A stretch of DNA of 56,598 nucleotides from Paraburkholderia phenoliruptrix (GTDB lineage: Bacteria > Pseudomonadota > Gammaproteobacteria > Burkholderiales > Burkholderiaceae): positions 1 to 56,598 of the forward strand of contig NZ_JAEUAV010000035.1 of assembly GCF_019511605.1 (NCBI RefSeq), in the 5' to 3' direction. The notes below the pieces were generated by a model. It was not told the DNA's origin and did no database searches. It was given only the letters and a program-made list of their open reading frames with translations. Numbering within the stretch: position 1 is the stretch's first letter; each line of letters starts with the position of its first letter. The position numbers were made by a program, and so were the translations under genes. This document shows, in pieces, positions 1 through 8,857 of the stretch.

Positions 1-13
1 GTGGATTAGCGCG

Positions 14-1066
14 TCAGTACGCGAGGCTGGGGGCGGTGACGGCGCCGTAATAGGCCGCCGGGCCTGAGCCGCCTGTCGCCGACGGCGCCTTGTAGCCCGC
101 GATGAAATGCCCGTAGATATAGGGGTTGCTGCCGTTCACCGCGCCGTCGATATGAAACGGCGCGAACGCCACAACCGGTACGGGACTGCCCGTATCGAGC
201 GAATTGACGACGGGCAGCAGCACGTCAGCAGGCGAGGGCACTGAGTTGTAAATCGTATTCTTCACACCGGATTGAATCCAGGTCTTGTCGCCGATGTTCA
301 TCGGCAGAGGATTGCCGTTGGCGATCAGGTTGCGAATTGAGGTGACGTCCTGCACGTTGTACTGAAACGATGTCCACTGCCCGGAGCCCACGCCCGCCGC
401 GCACCCGGGGTATTGATAGGTCGAGCCGATTTTGAACACCTGCGGCAGACCGGTTGCCGGATCGTTCACCGGCTGCCCGGTGGAAGCGTTCCAGTACGCG
501 GTGTACAGGCACAGCGAAATAGCGGTGGGAAACAACGCACCTGGTCCCGCATAACCGGGCGCCGAAATGACCGCGACGGCGGTCGCGCTGATTGGCATCG
601 TGCTGATGCCGAGAACCGGCGCAAGCACGAGCGACAGCGGTCCGCCGTTCTGCCCGGCGGCGCGGCTCACCGTGACCTGCACCGCGGGTTTGTCGTAAGC
701 GCCCGGCGAAGGGACCGGCAGCGCCTGCATGCCGGCCGGTGTGCCGGTCACGTTCCAGTAGCCGGTCTGGACTTGGGCCGTCAAAAGCGAAGTGCCCTCG
801 GTCCTGTTCAGCGTGATCGCGGATTGCGCCTTGGTTCGCGCCTGGGTCCAGTTCGGGCTCGCGTAGTTCGGCCCGAGGGAACCTGCGCCGGCGAGCGCGG
901 CGGCGTCGGCGGCGTTTTGCAGTTCATTGCGCACCACCCACGCGCGGCCCAGGTCGACCGCAAGTGCCGTGGTACCGATCAGCACCGTCAGGCACAACGC
1001 CGTCATCACGGCGACCGCGCCGCGTTGGCGCCTGAGCGCCGGTTCATGGACTTTTCTGGTTTGCAT
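14..1066 (-). CDS. tadG: TadG-like Flp pilus assembly protein
   Basis: The protein has about 350 residues. A short basic N-terminus (MQTRKVHEPALRRQRGAVAV) is followed by a single hydrophobic helix and the conserved stretch LQNAADAAALAGAGSLG, which is typical of the TadE/TadG pseudopilin-like N-terminal region. The rest is a secreted domain rich in small and aromatic residues. The start at 1066 was chosen because GGAGGT lies five bases upstream; the open frame continues to 1159 without a comparable site. TadG is an envelope protein needed for Tad pilus assembly, anchored in the inner membrane with a periplasmic body. It is the last tad gene visible. Any further genes of the operon, such as tadD, would lie left of position 14. 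Confidence 0.85.
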   Translation of the reverse strand: MQTRKVHEPALRRQRGAVAVMTALCLTVLIGTTALAVDLGRAWVVRNELQNAADAAALAGAGSLGPNYASPNWTQARTKAQSAITLNRTEGTSLLTAQVQTGYWNVTGTPAGMQALPVPSPGAYDKPAVQVTVSRAAGQNGGPLSLVLAPVLGISTMPISATAVAVISAPGYAGPGALFPTAISLCLYTAYWNASTGQPVNDPATGLPQVFKIGSTYQYPGCAAGVGSGQWTSFQYNVQDVTSIRNLIANGNPLPMNIGDKTWIQSGVKNTIYNSVPSPADVLLPVVNSLDTGSPVPVVAFAPFHIDGAVNGSNPYIYGHFIAGYKAPSATGGSGPAAYYGAVTAPSLAY

Positions 1067-1096
1067 GTTGGACCTCCATCGCGTATGGATTGCGCC

Positions 1097-1146
1097 GCTT
1101 GGGGCTGCTTGGGGCTGCTTATGGCTGCTGATGGCTGCGTGTGGCC
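1097..1146. repeat. Five-unit 10-bp tandem repeat in tadG leader
   Basis: Five consecutive 10-bp units lie between tadE and the tadG ribosome binding site: GCTTGGGGCT twice exactly, then GCTTATGGCT, GCTGATGGCT and GCGTGTGGCC. They fall in the untranslated leader of tadG (minus strand), so copy-number change could alter the leader without altering protein. Confidence 0.8.
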
Positions 1147-1197
1147 AGGCTTCAGCCATTAGCCGCCAAGCGATTGTCGAGACCTGTTCGCCGCCCG

Positions 1198-1812
1198 CTA
1201 TTCGTAGTTCATCGTGGTCACGGCGGTAATCGGCACCGAGCCCACTAGCTGAGTGACGATCGAGCCGAGCCCGACGCCGCTATACGAGTACGTGAGCGTC
1301 ACCTTGAGCGGCTGGCCTGTCGTCGTGCCGGACGATTGATCCACCGCCACGCTCACCGGCGTCGACGTCCCGAAGGTAATCAGGTACGTGGACGCATAGT
1401 TCTGCGCGACGGTGGTGATTTGCGCGGGCGTGAGCGGCGGCACCTTGTACATGACGCCGGCGCGAGCTGCTTCCCGGCTCGCGTTGGTGATAACGGCCTT
1501 GTCGTAGAGCGCAATGCTGAACTCGACCATGCCGAACACGAGCAGCAACAGCAAAGGCAGAATGAGACCGAACTCGACCACGGCGACTCCAGCCTCGCGA
1601 CGCGGCCCGCGTCGGCGCGAAGCGGCCAATGCGCGCGCTGTAGGCTCTGTAGGCGCTGTAGCGTCTGCACGCTCTGCACGCGCCGCCGTGAGCCGCTGCT
1701 GCCGGCGCCTCACGTCGCCTGCCACGCTGTGCGTTTGACGAGGCGGCAAGTCAGCGCAAGCCGCCGACTGCGCTCCTGCGCGTGCAGGAAAGTCCCTTGT
1801 TTTATGGTTCAT
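1198..1812 (-). CDS. tadE: TadE-like pilus assembly protein
   Basis: The C-terminal 130 residues are a textbook TadE: AGVAVVEFGLILPLLLLLVF (pseudopilin-like helix with the conserved Glu), then SREAARAGV and a beta-rich periplasmic domain ending in NYE. TadE is a minor pseudopilin of the Tad machine in the inner membrane. The start is uncertain. ATG at 1812 has a weak AGGGGAC upstream and adds about 70 Arg/Ala-rich residues not usual for the family. ATG at 1854 and a TTG closer to the helix are alternatives. The gene lies 65 bp after tadC and 131 bp before tadG. Confidence 0.8.
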   Translation of the reverse strand: MNHKTRDFPARAGAQSAACADLPPRQTHSVAGDVRRRQQRLTAARAERADATAPTEPTARALAASRRRGPRREAGVAVVEFGLILPLLLLLVFGMVEFSIALYDKAVITNASREAARAGVMYKVPPLTPAQITTVAQNYASTYLITFGTSTPVSVAVDQSSGTTTGQPLKVTLTYSYSGVGLGSIVTQLVGSVPITAVTTMNYE

Positions 1813-1877
1813 TTGTTGTCCCCTGTGCGCGCTGCCGTTTTCTTTGCGCTGCATGGCGCTGTTGCCTGTTGATGCCC

Positions 1878-2837
1878 TCAGGTGCCGAGCGTGGGCAGCA
1901 GCACGCGGTAAATGTGAATGAACGCGGGCCCCATCAGCACCGTCATGAGTGCAGGGAAAATGCAGAAGATCAGCGGAAACAGCAGCTTTAGCGCGATCTT
2001 CGCGGCGCGTTCTTCCGCGCGCATTCTGCGGCGCGTGCGCAGCGTGTCCGACATCACGCGCAGCGAAGCGCCGATACTCGTGCCGAAGCGGTCCGCCTGG
2101 ACCAGCATCGACGCGAACGTGTCGATGTCCTCCACGCCGGTGCGCAATGCAAAGTTGCGCAGCGCCTTCTCCTTGGTGAAGCCCGAGCGCAGTTCGAGCA
2201 GCATCAGTTGCAATTCGCTCGCGACCTCGGGGCTCGCTAGCTCGATTTCGCCGGCCACTCGCATCAGCGCTGCATCCATGCCGAGACCGGCTTCCACGCA
2301 CACTGTCAGCAGATCGAGCGCATCCGGAAAGCCTTCGACAATCGCGCGCTGGCGCCGCGCACGGCAGCGCGCCAGCACCGCGTTGGGCAGGTAGTAACCA
2401 ATGGCGGCGAGCATCGCAAGAATCAGTGCGCTGACCGCGAACTGTCCGTTGATGAACGGCATCTGTAGCAACGCGACAAGACCCAACGCAGGCAGCAGCA
2501 ATGCAAGCACGGTCTTGGCCGCGAAATAAAGCGCGGCCGCGGTCGCCGAACGCCAGCCTGCGTTCATCAGACGCAGCCGAAGCGGCGAATCCTCCCAGCC
2601 TTCTTTGGGAATGGACAACTGCGAGATGGGCCGAGAGATGTCGGCGATTTTCTCGGCCCATCCCGAAGAGCCTGAAGACACTACCTGCGGTGCGAGCGAG
2701 ACGCCGCCAGCCTGTTCGATGCGGCGCTGCATGTCCTTGGGCGTCATCCACCACATGATGGCGACGACGGCCGCGAATACCACCATGAACACGCCGCCGA
2801 GCAGCAGCACGTTTTGTGAGTCGAGCGTTTGCATCAT
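1878..2837 (-). CDS. tadC: TadC inner-membrane platform protein
   Basis: A 319-residue type II secretion F-domain protein. It has an N-terminal membrane segment near residues 8-27, paired hydrophobic segments near 100-150, the cytoplasmic F domain containing LDLLTVCVEAGLGMDAAL and REERAAK-like charged stretches, and C-terminal membrane segments. With TadB it forms the inner-membrane platform on which the TadA ATPase drives pilin assembly. The start is at a double ATG (2837/2834) preceded by GGAGA; the longer open frame upstream has no ribosome site. The gene lies 35 bp after tadB and shares its operon. Confidence 0.9.
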   Translation of the reverse strand: MMQTLDSQNVLLLGGVFMVVFAAVVAIMWWMTPKDMQRRIEQAGGVSLAPQVVSSGSSGWAEKIADISRPISQLSIPKEGWEDSPLRLRLMNAGWRSATAAALYFAAKTVLALLLPALGLVALLQMPFINGQFAVSALILAMLAAIGYYLPNAVLARCRARRQRAIVEGFPDALDLLTVCVEAGLGMDAALMRVAGEIELASPEVASELQLMLLELRSGFTKEKALRNFALRTGVEDIDTFASMLVQADRFGTSIGASLRVMSDTLRTRRRMRAEERAAKIALKLLFPLIFCIFPALMTVLMGPAFIHIYRVLLPTLGT

Positions 2838-2872
2838 GATTCTCCAGTGTGTGTTGTGTTCACGCGATGGCG

Positions 2873-3856
2873 TCAGACGCGAATCCGCACGATGCGCCGC
2901 ATCCACAACACGCCGAACGCCATGGAAACCAGCACCGCCTCGATCAGCTTGAGGCCGGCGGGGTCTTCCCAGAGCACAGAGAGAAAGCTCGGATTCAATA
3001 GATTCATCGCGCCCGTCGCCGCGAACGGCAACAGGCCGATGATCCACGCCGACAGGCGTCCTTCGGCGGAAAGTACGCGGACCTGATCGAACAGACGCAG
3101 CCGTTCGCGCACCAGCGAGGCGATGCCGTCGAGAATTTCGGCGAGATTGCCGCCGGTTTCGCGCTGTATCAGCACCGCGATCACGAAGTAGCGCAGATCG
3201 GATACGGGCACGCGCGTCGCCAGGTTGAGCAGCGCTTCGTTGAGCGTGACGCCGTAATTGATCTCGTCGAAGACAATGCGGAACTCGCCGCCCGTCGGCT
3301 CCGCGAACTCGTTGCCGAGCATGCCGATTGCGCTCGAAAACGAATGACCGGCTCGCAACGCGCGGCTGATCATGTCCGCCGCTTCGGGCAACTGGCGCTC
3401 CAGCACGCGCAGGCGTTTGCTGCGAGCGCGCAGCATGCGCAGCGTCGGAAAGGCGAAAGCCCCGGCTGCGGCAAGCACCGTCACGAGCATGGGCAAGGGC
3501 ACCGGCGAGAAGCTCGCCGCAAGCAGCACGGCCACGCCGGCCACCACGCTATGCGTTGCAAGCCGTCCAACCGTGAGGTTCAAGCCGGATTGCACGATGA
3601 TCCGGTCCAGCAGATGAATGCGCGGCACACGCATCATCAGCGCATGGACCGGCGCGGAACTGCTCAGCATGCGCTCCTTGAGAATGGAGAGGCGCTCGCC
3701 GTTCACCTGCGCGCCTGCCGACAGCGCGCGGATGCGTTGGTCGAGGCGGCGCGCGGCGGGCCCGTGATGACTGTTCCACCATTGATACAGCCCCTCGATC
3801 CCGAGGACCACGGCGATGAACAGCAGGAAAGCGAACGCGTAGAAAATCGGATTCAT
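2873..3856 (-). CDS. tadB: TadB inner-membrane platform protein
   Basis: A 327-residue protein of the GspF/TadC superfamily. It has a first membrane helix at residues 4-22, two central hydrophobic segments (about 85-130), a cytoplasmic F domain with LPEAADMISRALRAGHSFSSA, and C-terminal membrane helices near 265-325. It is the partner of TadC in the Tad platform. The ATG at 3856 follows a GAGG element. It lies 42 bp downstream of the tadA stop. The stretch VIQRETGGNLAEILDGIA is the conserved F-domain signature. Confidence 0.92.
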   Translation of the reverse strand: MNPIFYAFAFLLFIAVVLGIEGLYQWWNSHHGPAARRLDQRIRALSAGAQVNGERLSILKERMLSSSAPVHALMMRVPRIHLLDRIIVQSGLNLTVGRLATHSVVAGVAVLLAASFSPVPLPMLVTVLAAAGAFAFPTLRMLRARSKRLRVLERQLPEAADMISRALRAGHSFSSAIGMLGNEFAEPTGGEFRIVFDEINYGVTLNEALLNLATRVPVSDLRYFVIAVLIQRETGGNLAEILDGIASLVRERLRLFDQVRVLSAEGRLSAWIIGLLPFAATGAMNLLNPSFLSVLWEDPAGLKLIEAVLVSMAFGVLWMRRIVRIRV

Positions 3857-3898
3857 GAAAGCCTCACAAAGATGAGCCGCATGCCGCCGGCGCCGGCA

Positions 3899-5266
3899 TC
3901 ATGCCGTGTCGAAATGCCTGGCCGGATCGTAGAGATTGTCGGGCAGCGCAATGCCGAAGGCCTGCAGCCGCTCGGTGAATCTCGGTCTCACGCCGGTCGC
4001 GCAGAAGTGGCCGCGTACCGCGCCGGTCTGATCGACGCCGGTCCGTCTGAACGTGAAGATCTCCTGCATGTTCACCATCTCGCCTTCCATGCCGGTCAAT
4101 TCCTGAATGCTGACCACCTTGCGGCGTCCGTCGGTCAGACGCGCAACCTGCACCACCACCGAGATCGCGGACGAAATCTGCTGGCGCAGGTTCTTCGGCG
4201 GCAGTGCGAGACCGGCGAGACTGATCATGTTTTCGAGGCGCGTGAGCGCATCGCGCGGCGTGTTGGCGTGGATCGTCGCGAGCGAGCCTTCGTGGCCGGT
4301 GTTCATTGCGTTGAGCATGTCGAGCGCTTCGGCGCCGCGCACTTCTCCGAGGATGATGCGGTCCGGCCGCATCCGCAGCGCATTGCGTACCAGTGTGCGT
4401 TGCGTGACTTCGCCGCGTCCTTCGACATTCGGCGGCCGCGTCTCCAGACGCAGCACGTGGTGCTGGCGCAGTTGCAGTTCGGCTGCGTCTTCAATGGTCA
4501 CCACGCGCTCGCCCTCGGGGATGAAACCCGACAGAATGTTGAGCAGCGTTGTCTTGCCGCTGCCGGTGCCGCCCGACACGAGCACGTTGACCTTCGCGCG
4601 CGTGAGCGCGTCGAGCAGTTCGGCCATTGGCGGCGTGAGGCTTTGCGACGCGATCAGGTCGCTCATCTGCAGCGGATTCACCGCGAAACGGCGGATCGAC
4701 ATCAAGGGTCCATCCACGGCTGAAGGCGGGATGATCGCGTTGACGCGCGAGCCGTCGGGCAGACGCGCATCGACCATCGGACTGGATTCGTCGATACGCC
4801 GCCCGACTCGCGAAACGATCTTCTCGATCACCTTCATCAGGTGCGCGTCGTCGTAGAACGTGACGTCCGTCAGTTCCAGACGGCCGCGGCGTTCCACATA
4901 AGTGGTGCGGTGCGTGTTGACCAGAATGTCCGATACGGTCGGGTCGCGCAGCAGCGCTTCGAGCGGGCCGAAGCCGAACATCTCGTCGTGAATGTCGGTG
5001 GTCAGTTGCCTGCGCTCCAGATCGTTGACGGGCGCCTTGTCTTCTTCGAGGATACGCGCGATCAATCCGCCGATTTCCTGGCGAACCTGTTCGGCCGGCA
5101 AGCGCGCGAGCCGTTCGAGTTCGACGCGGTCGAGCACGGCCTCGTGAACCTTGCGCTTGAGCGTCTGGTAGGCGGCGCGCGCGAGAGCAAGCGGCGCGCG
5201 TGCGCCTGGCTGGCGTTCCGGCAGCGCATGCACTGCCTGTGACGACATCTGTTCGCGAAGTGACAT
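3899..5266 (-). CDS. tadA: TadA/CpaF secretion ATPase
   Basis: This is the 455-residue motor ATPase of the Tad pilus, a PilT/VirB11-type hexamer at the inner membrane. Walker A GGTGSGKT is at residues 232-239, the Asp box TIEDAAEL near 258-264, Walker B RIILGEVRG near 303-311 and the His box HEGSLATIHAN near 325-335. The N-terminal helical domain and the RFAVNPLQMSDL linker are also typical. The start was set at ATG 5266 because AGGAGA lies upstream; the open frame extends to 5404 without support. All catalytic motifs are intact. Confidence 0.95.
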   Translation of the reverse strand: MSLREQMSSQAVHALPERQPGARAPLALARAAYQTLKRKVHEAVLDRVELERLARLPAEQVRQEIGGLIARILEEDKAPVNDLERRQLTTDIHDEMFGFGPLEALLRDPTVSDILVNTHRTTYVERRGRLELTDVTFYDDAHLMKVIEKIVSRVGRRIDESSPMVDARLPDGSRVNAIIPPSAVDGPLMSIRRFAVNPLQMSDLIASQSLTPPMAELLDALTRAKVNVLVSGGTGSGKTTLLNILSGFIPEGERVVTIEDAAELQLRQHHVLRLETRPPNVEGRGEVTQRTLVRNALRMRPDRIILGEVRGAEALDMLNAMNTGHEGSLATIHANTPRDALTRLENMISLAGLALPPKNLRQQISSAISVVVQVARLTDGRRKVVSIQELTGMEGEMVNMQEIFTFRRTGVDQTGAVRGHFCATGVRPRFTERLQAFGIALPDNLYDPARHFDTA

Positions 5267-5285
5267 GAGATTCTCCTGGCTGACG

Positions 5286-6497
5286 TTATGACGCCGTCGA
5301 TTGCCGCTGTGTCGCGGAGCGGCTGAAGAGCCGGCTGAGCAGCGGTTCCTCGCGCTTTTTCTGCGCAACCACGCCCGCCGACTGATTGACGATGCTCTGC
5401 GCAAGCGCCCGCACGCCGCGCGCGAGCGCGCTGCTGCGCGCGACCTTGAGCAGGGGTTCGCCGAGGTTGACGGCCTCGCTTGCGGCTTGCGGGTCGTCGG
5501 CGATCACGTGCGAAGGGCGCTTGCCGAGCACCTGTTCGAGCGCGCTAGCCGCCCGTTCGTCATGGCGGCGGTGCCGGTTCAGCAAAAGGCGCAGACGCTC
5601 GGGCGAATATGCGAGCGACACGAGCATTTCCTGCAGACGGCGCGCGGCTCGTACATACGGCATGCTGGCCTGCAGCACCATGTGGATTTCCGCGCTGCGG
5701 TCGAGCGCTACGATCGACAGCGCATTGATGCTCTGACCCAGGTCGAACAGCACGACGTCGTAACGCGGCGCCGCAACGCCGAGAATCCATTCCAGTTGCT
5801 CTTCGCGAATGTCGAGTGCCTTGATTGGATCGCCCGCGCCCGCGAGCACATGAAAGCCCGGCGTCACGTGCGTGACCGATGCGTCGAGAAAGGCGGCGTC
5901 CATGCGCTCGATCTGCGCGCACATTTGCGGCAAGGTGGAGGGCGGTTCCTGGTCGCTGACGAGAAACGCGGCGTCCGCGAACATCTGGTTAAGATCGACG
6001 AGCAGCACGCGCTTGCCGTGCAGCGTCGCGATTGCGTGGCCGACGTTGGCGGCGATCAGGCTCGTGCCGGCGCCGCCTTTGCATGAAATGAACGACACCA
6101 TATGCGTTTCGTGGCGCGCGTCGGCAGCGTGCGGAGCCATTGCCCGCTGCACGGCGTCGCCGAGCGCGCGTGCGTCGAGCGGCCAGTTCAGCACGTCGCG
6201 AATGCCGGCGCGCATCGCGGCGATCAACGTATCCGGCGATGTCTGCGGCAACAGCAACAGGCACGTCAGGCGCGGGTAGCGGTGCACCAGCACGTTGACC
6301 GAGTCGAGTTCGGCGCGCTCCGGCGAAGCTGCGTCGATGATCAGCACATCGAACGCATCCAGACTGTCGCCGCGTTCGAGCAACGCTGAAGGCGCGCCCT
6401 GCATGCGGGTCGGCGTGCAATTGCCGCAGTCCGTCACGAGACGCACAATCTCGGCCATTCGCCCCGTGTGCTCGGAGTTGATGAGGATATTGATCAT
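5286..6497 (-). CDS. tadZ: TadZ/CpaE localisation ATPase
   Basis: A 403-residue protein with an N-terminal receiver-like fold (residues 1-125, with FDVLIIDAASPE at the usual phospho-acceptor strand) and a C-terminal ParA/MinD-type ATPase (about 133-380). The deviant P-loop reads SCKGGAGTS at 138-146. The signature lysine K140 is present, but a threonine replaces the second, normally invariant, P-loop lysine, as in other atypical TadZ proteins. TadZ positions the Tad machine at the pole or membrane. The gene is 19 bp from tadA, so they are probably cotranscribed. Confidence 0.9.
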   Translation of the reverse strand: MINILINSEHTGRMAEIVRLVTDCGNCTPTRMQGAPSALLERGDSLDAFDVLIIDAASPERAELDSVNVLVHRYPRLTCLLLLPQTSPDTLIAAMRAGIRDVLNWPLDARALGDAVQRAMAPHAADARHETHMVSFISCKGGAGTSLIAANVGHAIATLHGKRVLLVDLNQMFADAAFLVSDQEPPSTLPQMCAQIERMDAAFLDASVTHVTPGFHVLAGAGDPIKALDIREEQLEWILGVAAPRYDVVLFDLGQSINALSIVALDRSAEIHMVLQASMPYVRAARRLQEMLVSLAYSPERLRLLLNRHRRHDERAASALEQVLGKRPSHVIADDPQAASEAVNLGEPLLKVARSSALARGVRALAQSIVNQSAGVVAQKKREEPLLSRLFSRSATQRQSTAS

Positions 6498-6569
6498 GAT
6501 GTTGTCATCCGCGGATTCGTTGGCTGGTGGGCCGCGCGGCGGCTCTCGCCGCCTGCGGGCCGGGCTCGC

Positions 6570-6908
6570 CTAGTCGCCGTTTGCGGGCGCGGGCATCGCC
6601 GCGCCTTCGCCGGCGGCGCCGCGCGCGCCAATGCCGATCACGAACGCATTTGCGGTTCTCGGCGGCGCCTTGAACGACGCGTTGTAGTTCGCCATCGCGC
6701 CGACGGCGGCCTTGCCGTCTACGCCGGGCGTGTACGGGTTTTTCGTTGCCGCGTCCGGATCGATGATCTGCGCGGCGGTGAAGCTCCTCACGGATTCGCC
6801 GAAGTGGCGGTCGAAGTCGGGCGTGGTCGACATGCAGCCGTTGAGCGCGAGACACGCCGGCACGAGTAACGCAGCCCAGCGCGAGAAGGAAACGATGCGA
6901 TTGGTCAT
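6570..6908 (-). CDS. Small lipoprotein of the tad locus
   Basis: A 112-residue protein. It begins with a lipoprotein signal (MTNRIVSFSRWAALL, then ALNGC with the lipidated Cys at about residue 25) and continues with a charged region, FDRHFGESVRSFTAAQIIDP, and an Ala/Gly-rich tail. ATG 6908 is preceded by CCGGAGAACATC. It sits 20 bp after the secretin gene and before tadZ, a position where related loci often have a small lipoprotein that may act as secretin pilotin or periplasmic partner (CpaD-like role). The function is inferred from position only. It is read in a different frame from the long overlapping open frame to 7958, which is a shadow of the secretin gene. Confidence 0.8.
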   Translation of the reverse strand: MTNRIVSFSRWAALLVPACLALNGCMSTTPDFDRHFGESVRSFTAAQIIDPDAATKNPYTPGVDGKAAVGAMANYNASFKAPPRTANAFVIGIGARGAAGEGAAMPAPANGD

Positions 6909-6928
6909 GATGTTCTCCGGAGGACGCA

Positions 6929-8779
6929 TTAGTTGTGAGCGCGAGCGGACGGCGAGCGCGGTTTGTCTGCGGGCTGCGCCTCGCGTGCGGCGATCTGCGC
7001 AGCCCTTGCTTCCACTTGCGCGGCGTGCGCTGCAAAGTCGTCGGCGGACTTGCCGTTTGGCGCAGGCGTGACGGCTTGCGGCTCGGGCAGCGGCGCGGCG
7101 CTCGCGGCGGGCGTCGGCACCATCGCGGAAACGGGCGGTTCGGTCGCGGGCGGCATGGCCGGCGCTTGCGGTTGCGACGGTGCGGGAGCCATGGCCGGTG
7201 CAGGTGCGGGAGCCGGCATCGACGGTGCGGGCTTCGTGCTGCCGGCCGGATCGCGGCCTTCCATGTTGCCCATCAGGTAGACGTCGGCTTCGTTCGGCGT
7301 TTTCAGCCGGTCCGTTGGCAGCGGCAGATTGGCGGCAGTCTGCAGCGGCTTCACGAGGTGCGGCGTGATGATGAACACCAGTTCCGTGCGGTCCTGCTGA
7401 TACGACGTGCTTCTGAAGAGCGCGCCGAGCACCGGCACTTCGCCAACGCCGGGTATCGCCTTCAACGTGCCCGCCGCGTTGTTCTTGATGAGCCCGCCAA
7501 TCGCGAAGGTCTCGCCGTCGTTCATCTGCACGGTGGTGGAGGCGCGGCGCGTGGTGATCAGCGGCAGTACGGTGAGGTTGTTGGTGTTGGTTGCGCCAAC
7601 CGTGACGCCCGTGGACGACAGCTCCGACACTTCCGGTGCCACCTTCAGGTTGATGCGGCCGCCTGCGAGCACGGTCGGCGTGAACTTCAGGCCCACGCCG
7701 AATTCCTCTTCCTGCAGGATGATGGTCGACACACCGTTCAGGTTGCTCTGCGGAATCGGAATGAAGACTTTGCCGCCTGCGAGGAAGGTGGCTTCCTGCC
7801 CGCTCAGCGTGACGAGGTTCGGCTCGGCGAGAATCTTCACGAGGTTGTCGCCATGCTGGCCGTCTATCGCGACATTGAACGGCCGGTTGTTCGCCTTGTT
7901 CACGTCGACGATGCTCGACACGCCAGCGAGCAGACTGCTGATCAGCGCGCCGCTCCACGAGCCGAAGCCGCCCTGAATGTTCATCGCCGCGCCCAACTGG
8001 TTGAGCACCGTCTTCGAGACCTCCGCTACCTTCACTTCCAGCATCACCTGTTGCGGCGAGTCGACGCTCATCATGTTGAGCACGGTGGCCGTCTTGCCGG
8101 CCGCAGTGCCGTTGCCGCTCGCGCCGCCATTCGCGCCCGGCAGCGTGCTGCGCGCATACGCCTTGGCGATTTCCTGCGCCTGGGCCGCGGCCTGCGCGCT
8201 CGACACCCGGCCCGCGAGCACGAGGTCGCCAGCCACCGTGGAGACGCGAATGTTAGGCTCGTCGGGCATCAATTGGGACAGCGAAGTTTGCAGTCCGCCG
8301 GAGTCCGCATTCACCACCACGTTGATCACTTCGCAGGCGCCGCTCTTGCCCTGCACGATCATGTTGGTGGTGCCCACCGCCATGCCGACTACATACAGCG
8401 TTTGCGGCGAAACCATTGTTGCCTGGGCGACGAGCGGGTTGCCTAGCGTGCGGTTGCGCACCGGTTCCGCAGTCGGCATCAGCGTGGACTTGCCAACGGG
8501 GACCACCACCGTGCGCTGGTCGCTCTGCGTGCGCGTGCACGCGGGGCCGCGTGCGGCGGCGCTTTGCATGGCGCTCGCGGGCTGTGGCGGTGCGGCATTC
8601 ATGCTGATGGTCATCTGCACGGGGCCGTGCGGCAGGGGCATCGCGGCGGCTCTCGTGTTCTCGGGCGCTTCCTGCGCATACAAGCCGCGTGCCGCGAGCA
8701 GCGCCATACATGCCGCCGTGGTCAGCAGCGCGGCGCGTAGGGCGCTGTCCTTGCCGAACTTCTGTTGACTCGATTTCAT
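6929..8779 (-). CDS. rcpA: RcpA/CpaC outer-membrane secretin
   Basis: A 616-residue secretin that forms the outer-membrane channel of the Tad pilus. A signal peptide ends near AARGLYAQ (residue 36). An N-terminal pilus/secretin domain (about 88-165, VVVPVGKSTLM...) is followed by a BON-like region (about 165-215) and the secretin core (about 235-480), with VLAEPNLVTLSGQEA-type, GVGLKFTPTVL and ELVFIITPHLV motifs. An unusual C-terminal tail of about 120 residues is rich in Pro, Ala and Met and ends in a helical Ala/Gln/Arg stretch. ATG 8779 follows GGGGAG. It lies 78 bp after rcpC. Confidence 0.92.
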   Translation of the reverse strand: MKSSQQKFGKDSALRAALLTTAACMALLAARGLYAQEAPENTRAAAMPLPHGPVQMTISMNAAPPQPASAMQSAAARGPACTRTQSDQRTVVVPVGKSTLMPTAEPVRNRTLGNPLVAQATMVSPQTLYVVGMAVGTTNMIVQGKSGACEVINVVVNADSGGLQTSLSQLMPDEPNIRVSTVAGDLVLAGRVSSAQAAAQAQEIAKAYARSTLPGANGGASGNGTAAGKTATVLNMMSVDSPQQVMLEVKVAEVSKTVLNQLGAAMNIQGGFGSWSGALISSLLAGVSSIVDVNKANNRPFNVAIDGQHGDNLVKILAEPNLVTLSGQEATFLAGGKVFIPIPQSNLNGVSTIILQEEEFGVGLKFTPTVLAGGRINLKVAPEVSELSSTGVTVGATNTNNLTVLPLITTRRASTTVQMNDGETFAIGGLIKNNAAGTLKAIPGVGEVPVLGALFRSTSYQQDRTELVFIITPHLVKPLQTAANLPLPTDRLKTPNEADVYLMGNMEGRDPAGSTKPAPSMPAPAPAPAMAPAPSQPQAPAMPPATEPPVSAMVPTPAASAAPLPEPQAVTPAPNGKSADDFAAHAAQVEARAAQIAAREAQPADKPRSPSARAHN

Positions 8780-8857
8780 TTCGTTATCTCCCCGTAGCCC
8801 GCTGCGAGCAAGCCGTCGTGCGTCAGACGCCGCGGTGTCGCGTGATTGCGTGTGTGA

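Noticed and set aside
1198..2754. A 518-codon minus-strand frame across tadC and tadE
   Set aside because: The upstream part is an out-of-frame reading of tadC; only the TadE end is real.
6570..7958. A 462-codon minus-strand frame covering the secretin C-terminus
   Set aside because: Its first 350 codons are an Arg/His-rich shadow of the secretin gene; only the last 112 codons, from 6908, form a real lipoprotein gene.
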